Source of the DNA: Holophagales bacterium
Lineage (GTDB): Bacteria > Acidobacteriota > Thermoanaerobaculia > UBA5066
DNA length: 64,000 nucleotides
NCBI GenBank assembly: GCA_016714815.1
Contig: JADKBZ010000002.1
Span: 124,001 to 188,000, forward strand
Direction: 5' to 3'
The notes beneath the pieces were generated by a model that did not search any database, was not told the DNA's origin, and saw only the letters and a program-made list of their open reading frames with translations. The translations under genes and the position numbers were made by a program. Below, in pieces: positions 53,601 to 61,098 of the stretch (its first letter is position 1; each line of letters opens with the position of its first letter).

Positions 53601-55076
53601 GTGGGGAGAACTGGGGGCGTCCTCGTCCTCGCGCTGGCGATCGCTGGGGCCGGCTCGTGCCGCAAGGCACCCGCTCCCGTGCGGATCGCCATTCACAGCG
53701 CGCCGATCAGCTTCGACCCTCACCTGCAGAACGAGGTCCTCACCTCCGCGGTCCTGGCCAACCTGTACGACGGCCTGACCGAGTCGGACGAACACTCCCA
53801 GGTGCGGCCGGCGCTGGCCGCGGAGTGGAGAAACCCCGACGACCGGACGTGGGTCTTCCGGCTGAGGCCGGGCGTCAGGTTCCACGACGGAAGGCCCCTG
53901 ACGGCGGAGGACGTCGTCTTCAGCCTCGACCGGGCCCGAAACCACCCGGGTACGGGCCTCGCGAGCTACCTCGTCGAGGTGGAGAGCGTCGAGGCGCTCG
54001 ATCCGCGGACCGTCCAGATCCGGACGCGGCGCCCCTTCGCGGCCCTCCTGGTCAAGCTGTCGCCGGTCCAGATCGTCCCCCGGGACGCGCCGGAGAAGAT
54101 CACCGAGCCGATCGGAACCGGCTCGTATCGCCTCCTGCGGTCCGAGGTGGGGAAGTCGATCGAGCTGGTCGCGGCCTCCACGGACTGGCGCGGTCCGGCC
54201 GAACGGCCCCCCTTGACGTTCCTCGTCGAGAAGGAGCCCCGAAGGCGGCTGGAGATGCTCGTCGCGGGCGAGGTGGAGGTCGCGGCGGGGCTCTCCGAGG
54301 AGGCCGTGGAGGAGCTCCGCGGCTCGGGCTGCTGCCGGGCGGCGGTCCGTCCCGGCTCGATCGTGGAGTACCTGCACCTCGCGCTGATCGAACCCCGTTT
54401 CCGCGACAAGCGGGTCCGTGAGGCGATCGACCTGTCCGTCGACCGGGCCGCCTACGTCGCCGAGGCGCACCACGGGCTGGGGCAACCCGTCGACCAGCTC
54501 GTCGTCCCCGGAGTCTTCGGCTTCGCGGCCGACCTGAAGCCGGCGACGCGGGACGTCGAGCGGACGCGCCAACTGCTCGCCGAGGCCGGCTATCCCGGGG
54601 GCTTCGACGTCGTCCTGGAGCACCGGCCGGGACGCCGGGTCGACATTCTCGCCGCGCAGCTCGCCGAGGCCGGGATCCGCGTGACGCCGAAGGAGTCGCT
54701 CTGGACGGACCTTCACAACCGCCTGCGGCGCGGAGAGGTCGGTTTCTACGCCGGCGGGGTCGCGGCGCAGACGGGCGAGGCGAGCGACGTTCTCGACAGC
54801 TTCGTCCACACCCGGGAAATCGCCCGGGGCTACGGCATCACGAACCACTCCCGCTACACGAACCCGAAGGCCGACATTCTCATCGAGGAGGCGGGCGCCT
54901 CGCTCTCGCTGATGCGCCGCCGGGAGCGGCTCCAGGAGGCGATGCGCGTCGTCATGTCCGACCTCGAGTTCGTCCCGATCGCGGGCCTCTACGACGTCTA
55001 CGGCGTCCGCGAGGGGATCCGTTTCGCGCCCCGCCTCGACATGAAGCTCCTCGGGCGGGACATTCGCCGTCCGTAG
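53601..55076 (+). CDS. Oligopeptide/dipeptide-type ABC transporter solute-binding lipoprotein
   Basis: 491 residues. GTG 53601 begins a signal peptide (VLVLALAIAGAGSCRK) with Cys in lipobox position. SBP_bac_5 features: SFDPHLQNEVLTSAVLANLYDG, WVFRLRPGVRFHDGRPLTAEDV near the start, KRVREAIDLSVDRAAYV, and PGVFGFA in the middle. Such proteins bind peptides, nickel or opines outside the inner membrane. There is no permease or ATPase gene in the neighbourhood, so it is an orphan component or uses a transporter encoded elsewhere. It is followed immediately by the M28 peptidase, which could supply peptides; that link is inferred. Confidence 0.88.
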   Translation: MGRTGGVLVLALAIAGAGSCRKAPAPVRIAIHSAPISFDPHLQNEVLTSAVLANLYDGLTESDEHSQVRPALAAEWRNPDDRTWVFRLRPGVRFHDGRPLTAEDVVFSLDRARNHPGTGLASYLVEVESVEALDPRTVQIRTRRPFAALLVKLSPVQIVPRDAPEKITEPIGTGSYRLLRSEVGKSIELVAASTDWRGPAERPPLTFLVEKEPRRRLEMLVAGEVEVAAGLSEEAVEELRGSGCCRAAVRPGSIVEYLHLALIEPRFRDKRVREAIDLSVDRAAYVAEAHHGLGQPVDQLVVPGVFGFAADLKPATRDVERTRQLLAEAGYPGGFDVVLEHRPGRRVDILAAQLAEAGIRVTPKESLWTDLHNRLRRGEVGFYAGGVAAQTGEASDVLDSFVHTREIARGYGITNHSRYTNPKADILIEEAGASLSLMRRRERLQEAMRVVMSDLEFVPIAGLYDVYGVREGIRFAPRLDMKLLGRDIRRP

Positions 55077-55094
55077 GTGTTGCCGGGGCGCTCC

Positions 55095-55100
55095 TATACT
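55095..55100 (+). promoter_or_regulatory. Candidate -10 for the M28 peptidase gene
   Basis: TATACT (five of six consensus) lies nine bases before the GTG at 55110, a spacing that would give a leaderless or near-leaderless message. Confidence 0.35.
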
Positions 55101-55109
55101 CCCCCTCCT

Positions 55110-56711
55110 GTGCGCGTCGCCCTCGTTCTCCTCCTCCTTCTCTCCGCCGTCCCGGGCGCTCCGGCCCGGGCAGCCGATGGCCCGCCTCCCGTCTCTCCCG
55201 CCGAGCTCGGCGCGCACCTGAGGTTCCTCTCCGACGACCTCCTGGAGGGGCGTGCGCCGGGAACGCGCGGCGACCGGCTGACGCAGGCGTACCTGGAAGC
55301 GGCCTTTCGCGCCAGCGGCCTCGCCCCCGCGTTCGGCCCGAGCTACCGGCAGGAGGTCCCGATCCGGCTCGTGACGCCCGACCCGAAGACGTCGCTCGAC
55401 TTCTCCGGGGCGGCGGGGAGCGAATCGGCCGGCCGTTTCGGCGACGACTTCGTCCTCGGATTCCCGTCGCCGGAGGCGGCCGGGAACGTCACCGCGGACC
55501 TCGTCTTCGCAGGATACGGAATCGAAGCGAAGGAGTGGGGCTGGGACGATTTCAAAGGGGTCGACGTGGCCGGGAAGATCCTCCTTCTCCTTGCCGGGGA
55601 GCCTGGCGGAGACGACCCCGCGCTCTTCGCGGGGAAGGCGCTGACGAAGCACGGCCGGTGGCGGACCAAGCTCGAGGTGGCCGCGCGGCACCGGGCGGCG
55701 GGCGTCCTCTTCGTCTACTCGAAGGAGGGCGCCGGCTACGGCTGGGAGGTCGTCCGGAACGGCTGGACCCGTCCCGTCACCTACGACGCCGCGGACACCC
55801 GGCTCGTCCTCGAAGGGTGGCTGAGCGGCGCGGCCGCGGCCCGGGCCGTCCGGGCCGCTGGGGAGTCGACCGAAGAGCTGCGGGCCGCCGCGAGCCGGCG
55901 CGACTTTCGCCCGAGACCCCTGGCGGTGAAGATCGTCGCGCGCGGCGTCCCCAAGTACGAGTCGATCGTCTCGGGGAACGTCGCCGGGATCGTCCGGGGG
56001 AAGGGTCCCGCGGGGTCGGCTCCCGTCGTCGTCGTGAGCGGCCACCACGACCACCTCGGGCTCGGGACGACCGAGAACGGGGACGCCATCTACAACGGAG
56101 CCCTGGACAACGGTTCGGCTCTCGCGATCCTCCTGGCTCTCTCGCGCCGGATCGGCGCCCGGGCGGGGGAGCTCTCCGTCGACGTCCTGTTCGTCTCCCC
56201 GGCCGCCGAGGAGGGAGGGCTCCTCGGTTCCGGCCGCTTCGTCGCGTCCCCGCCGGTGCCCCTCTCGCGCCTCGTCGCCTGCGTCAACCTGGAGATGTCG
56301 GCGGTCTGGGGGCCGGCCCGCGACCTCGTCGCCATCGGGGCGTCGGAGAGCGCGCTCGGCTCCGTCGTCGAAGCGGTTGCGAAGCGGGAAGGGCTGAAGG
56401 TCGCGCCCGAGCCCGCGCCCGAACAGGGGTTCTTCTTCCGTTCGGACCAGTACTCCTTCGCCAGGGCCGGCATCCCGGCGATCTGGCTCGACCTCGGGGA
56501 CGACCTCGTCGGCAAGCCGGAGGGGACGGGCCTTTCCCTTCGCGAGGAATACCGGGCGAAGCGCTACCACCGGCCCACGGACGCGTTCGACCCGACCTGG
56601 GAGCTGACCGGGACGGCGCAGCTGGCGCGCCTCGTCGAGCTCGTCGTCGAGGAGGTCTCGGCGCGCGGAGGAGCGGTCCCCTGGAAGGCCGGTTCCCCCT
56701 GGCAGCGCTGA
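55110..56711 (+). CDS. Secreted M28-family aminopeptidase with PA domain
   Basis: 533 residues. GTG 55110 is preferred over GTG 55077 because it starts directly with a signal peptide (VRVALVLLLLLSAVPG, cut near ARAADG) and has TATACT just upstream. LRFLSDDLLEGRAPGTRG is the typical start of the mature domain; a PA insert (about 130-260) precedes the zinc-peptidase core. Metal ligands: His in SGHHDHLG, Asp in NGALDNGSA, Glu pair AAEEGGLLGS, and a final His in YHRPTDAFD. The position that is usually Asp in N-x-D is Glu here (VNLEMSA). It probably removes N-terminal residues from peptides outside the cell. Confidence 0.88.
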   Translation: MRVALVLLLLLSAVPGAPARAADGPPPVSPAELGAHLRFLSDDLLEGRAPGTRGDRLTQAYLEAAFRASGLAPAFGPSYRQEVPIRLVTPDPKTSLDFSGAAGSESAGRFGDDFVLGFPSPEAAGNVTADLVFAGYGIEAKEWGWDDFKGVDVAGKILLLLAGEPGGDDPALFAGKALTKHGRWRTKLEVAARHRAAGVLFVYSKEGAGYGWEVVRNGWTRPVTYDAADTRLVLEGWLSGAAAARAVRAAGESTEELRAAASRRDFRPRPLAVKIVARGVPKYESIVSGNVAGIVRGKGPAGSAPVVVVSGHHDHLGLGTTENGDAIYNGALDNGSALAILLALSRRIGARAGELSVDVLFVSPAAEEGGLLGSGRFVASPPVPLSRLVACVNLEMSAVWGPARDLVAIGASESALGSVVEAVAKREGLKVAPEPAPEQGFFFRSDQYSFARAGIPAIWLDLGDDLVGKPEGTGLSLREEYRAKRYHRPTDAFDPTWELTGTAQLARLVELVVEEVSARGGAVPWKAGSPWQR

Positions 56712-56752
56712 GACGAACGCCGCCCGGGACGGCCGGGGCGTAGCATGGAGGG

Positions 56753-58492
56753 GTGAGCGACGAGCCCGAGATCCCCACGACCTCCGATTCTTCCGACGCC
56801 AGCGGCCTCCTCGACGGCGGGTTTTCCTCGCTGGGCCTCGACCCCCGCCTCCTGACGGCGCTCTCCTCTCTCGGGTACGAGGAGCCGACGCCGATCCAGG
56901 TGCAGGCGATTCCTCCGCTCCTGGCGGGACGCGACGTCCTCGCGCAGGCGGCGACGGGAACGGGGAAGACCGCCGCGTTCGCCCTCCCGATGCTCAACCG
57001 GCTGATTCTGGAAGGGGGCGACCGGAAGGCCGTCTTCGGCCTCGTTCTCGTCCCGACCCGCGAGCTCGCGATGCAGGTGGCCGAGGCCGTCCACCGCTAC
57101 GGCCGGGGAACCGGGGTCCGCGTCCTCGCCGTCTACGGCGGCTCGTCGATGGGGCTCCAGCTCCGCGAGCTCGCGCGCGGCGTCGACATCGTCGTCGCGA
57201 CTCCGGGGCGGGCGCTCGACCACGTCAAGCGCGGGACGCTGAAGCTCTCGGGCGTGAAGCTCGTCATCCTCGACGAGGCCGACGAGATGCTCGACATGGG
57301 CTTCGCGGAAGACCTCGAAGCGATCCTCGACGCGACGCCGGAGGGGCACCCGATGGCGCTCTTCTCGGCGACCTTCCCCTCGCGGATCGCCGGCCTGGCG
57401 GGACGGCGCCTCACCTCGCCGGTCGAGCTGCGGCTCGGCGCGAACCGGGAGGCCGGCGCCAAGGAGGACGCGGGCGGCCGCGTGAAGCAGACGGCCTACG
57501 TCGTTCCCAGGGCCCACAAGCTCGCGGCCCTCTCGCGCATCCTCGACCTCGAGGACCCGACGTCGGCGATCGTCTTCTGCCGGACGCGGACCGAGGTCGA
57601 CGAGATCTCCGAGAAGCTCAACGCGCGGGGCCGCAGGGCCGAAGCGCTCCACGGCGGTTTCACGCAGGACCAGCGCGACCGGGTGATGAAGCGCTTCCGA
57701 GCGGGAGCGGCCGACCTCCTCATCGCCACCGACGTCGCCGCCCGCGGGCTCGACGTCGAGCAGATCTCTCACGTCTTCAACTACGACGTCCCGAGCGAGG
57801 CCGAGGCGTACGTCCACCGGATCGGGCGGACCGCGCGGGCGGGGCGGGCGGGGACGGCGATCACCCTCTTCGAGCCGCGCGAGCAGTGGCTCCTGGCCAA
57901 CGTCGAACGGCTGACGAAGAAGAAGATCGAGAGGGCGACCGTCCCGACCGTCGCCGACCTCAAGGCCCGCCGGCTCGAGCTGACGCGTGCCTCGCTGCGC
58001 GAGACGATCCTCGGCGGAGGGCTCGAGACGTTCCGCGTCGCGGTCGACTCCCTCGCCGACGAGTTCGACATCCTCGACGTCGCCGCCGCCGGCGTGAAGC
58101 TCGCGCACGAGGCCGCCGGCTCGCCGGGGGAGGAAGAGGAGATCCCGTCGGTCCAGGTGCCCCAGGACCGGCCGCGCTTCGTCCCCAGGTCGGAGACCGG
58201 CGGGATGACCCGCCCGGTCCGCCGCACGCCGAGGCTTCCCGGCGCGGTGAGCCTCTTCATCGGCGCGGGGCGGGATGCCGGCGTTCGCCCGGCGGACCTC
58301 TTCGGCGCCATCACGAACGAGGCGAAGCTCCCTTCGAAGGCGATCGGCGCCATCGAGATCGCCGACCGGTTCTCCCTCGTCGAAGTGCCGGGGGAATCGG
58401 CCGACGCCGTCATCGAGGCGCTCCGCCGGACGACGCTGCGGGGCCGGAAGGTCCTCGTGCGGCGGGAGAGGCCCGCGCCGCCGAGGCGGTAG
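56753..58492 (+). CDS. DEAD-box RNA helicase with DbpA-type RNA-binding domain
   Basis: 579 residues from GTG 56753 (GGAGGG directly upstream). Q motif EEPTPIQVQAI, Walker A AATGTGKT, PTRELAMQV, ATPGRALDH, DEAD in VILDEADEML, SAT in FSATFPSR, and domain-2 motifs VFCRTRTEV, TDVAARGLDV and HRIGRTARAG are all intact. The C-terminal 75 residues (LFIGAGRDAGVRPADLFG onward) are the DbpA RNA-binding domain that in E. coli DbpA and CsdA recognises rRNA helices. Role: ribosome assembly or cold-shock RNA remodelling. Whether it is the DbpA or the CsdA/DeaD counterpart cannot be settled from this sequence. Confidence 0.95.
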   Translation: MSDEPEIPTTSDSSDASGLLDGGFSSLGLDPRLLTALSSLGYEEPTPIQVQAIPPLLAGRDVLAQAATGTGKTAAFALPMLNRLILEGGDRKAVFGLVLVPTRELAMQVAEAVHRYGRGTGVRVLAVYGGSSMGLQLRELARGVDIVVATPGRALDHVKRGTLKLSGVKLVILDEADEMLDMGFAEDLEAILDATPEGHPMALFSATFPSRIAGLAGRRLTSPVELRLGANREAGAKEDAGGRVKQTAYVVPRAHKLAALSRILDLEDPTSAIVFCRTRTEVDEISEKLNARGRRAEALHGGFTQDQRDRVMKRFRAGAADLLIATDVAARGLDVEQISHVFNYDVPSEAEAYVHRIGRTARAGRAGTAITLFEPREQWLLANVERLTKKKIERATVPTVADLKARRLELTRASLRETILGGGLETFRVAVDSLADEFDILDVAAAGVKLAHEAAGSPGEEEEIPSVQVPQDRPRFVPRSETGGMTRPVRRTPRLPGAVSLFIGAGRDAGVRPADLFGAITNEAKLPSKAIGAIEIADRFSLVEVPGESADAVIEALRRTTLRGRKVLVRRERPAPPRR

Positions 58493-58544
58493 GCCCTCTC
58501 TCCGTCCGTCGCGACTGGTGCTATGTTCCTCGCGAAATCCAGGC

Positions 58545-58592
58545 GGGGTCGGGCGAGGATCGTGATCGATACACGATTCGAGACCTGACCCC
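58545..58592 (+). promoter_or_regulatory. Structured leader of the acyl-CoA-binding protein gene
   Basis: GGGGTC (58545-58550) can pair with GACCCC (58587-58592), enclosing a second hairpin ATCGTG/CACGAT (58559-58577, 7-base loop). A TATGTT -10-like hexamer lies just upstream (58522-58527), so this nested structure would be in the untranslated leader, ending about 20 bases before the ATG. It may be regulatory or simply a binding palindrome. Confidence 0.35.
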
Positions 58593-58612
58593 GTCGTGGC
58601 AGGAGGGGTGGA

Positions 58613-58894
58613 ATGGCGACCAAGAAGGAAGAGCCGCTGGCGAAGAAGTTCAACGAGGCCAAGGGCCGGGTCGAGACGCTGAAGAAGCGCCCGTCCAACG
58701 ACCAGCTCCTCGAGCTCTACGCCTTCTACAAGCAGGCGACGGACGGCGACGTCACCGGGTCGCGGCCGGGAATGCTCGACCTGAAGGGGCGGGCGAAGTT
58801 CGACGCCTGGGCGAAGGCGAAGGGGACCGGCAAGGACGACGCGATGAAGAAATACGTCGCGCTCGTCGACAAGCTCGCCGCCGAGCTCGGCTGA
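58613..58894 (+). CDS. Acyl-CoA-binding protein (ACBP family)
   Basis: 93 residues, the usual ACBP length. Residues of the acyl-CoA pocket are recognisable: LELYAFYKQATDGDV (Tyr, Lys), RPGMLDLKGRAKFDAW and KYVALVDKL in the last helix. ACBPs bind medium- and long-chain acyl-CoA esters in the cytosol and buffer their pool. The family is widespread in eukaryotes but patchy in bacteria. AGGAGG six bases upstream of the ATG is a strong ribosome site. The iron-dependent dehydrogenase follows after 53 bases in the same direction and may be cotranscribed. Confidence 0.93.
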   Translation: MATKKEEPLAKKFNEAKGRVETLKKRPSNDQLLELYAFYKQATDGDVTGSRPGMLDLKGRAKFDAWAKAKGTGKDDAMKKYVALVDKLAAELG

Positions 58895-58947
58895 GCGCAC
58901 GAGCGCCCCGCTCGCCTCGTCGGGTGCCGACCTCGTGGAGGACGACC

Positions 58948-60321
58948 ATGATCACTGACCTCATTGGCGACACGGCCCTCTCCCTCGGCCTTCCCGCCCT
59001 GAAGCGGGCCGTCGGGCTGGTGACGCGGGTGCTACCCATCCCGCAGCCGACCCTGATGGTCGGCCCGGGCTCGAGCGCCCGGCTCGGAGAGACCATCGCC
59101 GATCTCGGCCACCGCCGGATCCTGGTCGTCACCGACGGCGTCATCACCCGGCTGGGGCTGGCCGGGCCGCTCCTCGACGCGCTGACGCGAGGCGGTTCCC
59201 AGTTCGTCGTCTTCGACGAGATCACCCCCGACGCTCCGATCCCGCTCATCGAGAAGGGGATCGACCTCTACCTCGGCCAGGGGTGCGACGCCCTCGTCGC
59301 GTTCGGCGGCGGCTCGGTGATGGACTCGGCCAAGGCCATCGGCATCTCGGTCGCCAACGGCCGGCACCCGCGCCAGCTCGTCGGCTACTTCAGGGGGTGG
59401 AACGGCCCCCCGCCGCTCTACGCCGTGCCCACCACCGCCGGGACCGGCTCCGAGGTCACCGTCGCCGCCGTCATCTCGGATCCCGAGAACGGCACGAAGC
59501 TCGTCATCGCCGACACCCGACTCGTTCCCCGCCTGGCGGCCCTCGATCCCTGCCTCATGGCGGGGCTTCCCGGGCCGATCACCGCCGCGACGGGGATGGA
59601 CGCCCTGACGCACGCGATCGAGGCCTACATCGGCGACTGGGGCACCGACTACACCGACCGGATGGCGCTCGCCGCCGTCGCGATGATCTACGAGAACCTT
59701 CCCCTCGCCTACGCGACCGGCCAGGACCTCGCCGCGCGGGAGAAGATGGCCCTCGCCTCGACCTACGCGGGCCTCGCCTTCACGCGCGCCAACGTCGGGA
59801 ACGTCCACGCCATCGCGCACCAGCTCGGCGGGCGGTACCACACGCCACACGGCCTCGCCAACGCCATCGTCCTCCCGGCCGTCCTTCGATTCAGCAGCCC
59901 GTCGATCACCGGCAAGCTCGCCACGCTCGCGGCGCGGGCGGGGGTGGGCGACCGGGACCGGCCCGAGGGCGAGCAGGCGCGGGCGTTCCTGGAATCGGTG
60001 GACGCGATGAACGCCTCGCTCGGGATACCGGCCCAGCTCGACGCGCTGCGGGAGGAGGACATCCCGGCGCTCGCGAAGGCCGCCTGCTGGGAGGCCGACA
60101 CGAACTACCCGGTCCCGAAGCGCATGACGCAGGCCGACTGCGAACGGATGCTTCGCGAGATCCTGCCGGTGCCGGTGCAGGAGCGCCCGGAGGAGACGGT
60201 CTCCGAGGAAGCGCAAGAGCCGGAGGCACCAGCGGTTCCCGTCCGCAAGCCGCGGTCCCCCCGCAAGGCCAAGGTCGACACCAAGGTCAAGGCCAAGTCC
60301 AGGGCCAAGGCCGAGGACTAG
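58948..60321 (+). CDS. Iron-containing (group III) alcohol dehydrogenase
   Basis: 457 residues; ATG 58948 has GGAGG six bases upstream. Group III signature: NAD(P)-binding FGGGSVMDSAKAI, TTAGTGSEVT, and metal site residues Asp in DPCLMAGLP region and His in GMDALTHAIEAY, GNVHAIAHQLGG and YHTPHG. It probably interconverts an alcohol and an aldehyde or ketone. The catalytic domain ends near residue 405; a Lys/Ala/Pro-rich tail of about 50 residues (KPRSPRKAKVDTKVKAKSRA) follows and is not part of the family fold. Substrate unknown; the neighbouring ACBP suggests fatty aldehydes or alcohols but that is inference. Confidence 0.93.
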   Translation: MITDLIGDTALSLGLPALKRAVGLVTRVLPIPQPTLMVGPGSSARLGETIADLGHRRILVVTDGVITRLGLAGPLLDALTRGGSQFVVFDEITPDAPIPLIEKGIDLYLGQGCDALVAFGGGSVMDSAKAIGISVANGRHPRQLVGYFRGWNGPPPLYAVPTTAGTGSEVTVAAVISDPENGTKLVIADTRLVPRLAALDPCLMAGLPGPITAATGMDALTHAIEAYIGDWGTDYTDRMALAAVAMIYENLPLAYATGQDLAAREKMALASTYAGLAFTRANVGNVHAIAHQLGGRYHTPHGLANAIVLPAVLRFSSPSITGKLATLAARAGVGDRDRPEGEQARAFLESVDAMNASLGIPAQLDALREEDIPALAKAACWEADTNYPVPKRMTQADCERMLREILPVPVQERPEETVSEEAQEPEAPAVPVRKPRSPRKAKVDTKVKAKSRAKAED

Positions 60322-60343
60322 AGAAAGGCCGGGGAGGGCGAGC

Positions 60344-60374
60344 GCCCGTGACGAGGCCGTTCTCGCTCACGGGC
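60344..60374. terminator. Hairpin between convergent dehydrogenase and secreted-protein genes
   Basis: GCCCGTGA (60344-60351) and TCACGGGC (60367-60374) form an 8-bp stem with a 15-base loop in the 98-base convergent gap. No T tract; it could act as a terminator for either side. Confidence 0.45.
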
Positions 60375-60419
60375 CTCGGCTCTCGATCGCCCGGGTGATG
60401 CGGCCGGCCGGGCCCATCG

Positions 60420-61098
60420 TCAGCGGGGGAGAAGCGTCCTCGGGTCGTTCGTCGTCCGGTCGATCACGCTCGCGTAGCTGGCGAACTCTCCTTTGGGCGT
60501 CGCCGTCGAGATGAGGAGCTGGCCGTTCAGCAGGTCCGCGGTCACTCCCAGGTCGCGGACGACCTGCGTCACCTGCCTCATCCCGAGCGGGGCGAGCCTG
60601 TAGCTGCCCGTCCCCAGCTGAGCTCCGGCCCCGGACAGCAGCTTCACGTCCACGACGAGCTCCTCCTCGGTGGCGTTCGTCAGGATCAGGTTGGTACGGA
60701 ACCTCGCGTCTTCCCGAACCGCCACGATCGCCCGGACGGTCCCGCTTGTCAGGAGATCGCCCTCGGCGGAGGCGGGGACGCTCTGCCCGAACGTGCCGCC
60801 GGCCGGTCCGGGAGTCGACGTCTGGCCCAGCACGTTGAGCGAGGCGGCGGGGGAGCCGACCCGGATAGCCCCGTACCCGGACGAGACGCCGAAGACGCCC
60901 CCCAGCACGTCGGCCCAGGTAACCGCCTTTCCCGCCGCGAGGTTTACGACCTGTCGAGCCCCGCCCCGGCCGTCCCCGTCGTGGCCGAGGAACTGGAGCG
61001 TAACGGCCGCGTCCGTAGTCGCCCGGTTCGCGATCGTGACCTGGGTCGTGTAGAAGGCGCCCCCCTGGCCGGAAGACCGTGCGCTGGACGGCAGGATC
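60420..61098 (-). repeat. Second copy of the C-terminal tandem repeat
   Basis: In-frame copy encoding ILPSSARSSGQGGAFYTT to DPRTLLPR at the very end of the protein. It shares long identical segments (GQTSTPG, GGTFGQSVPA, QVTQVVRDLGVTAD) with the first copy. Confidence 0.8.
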
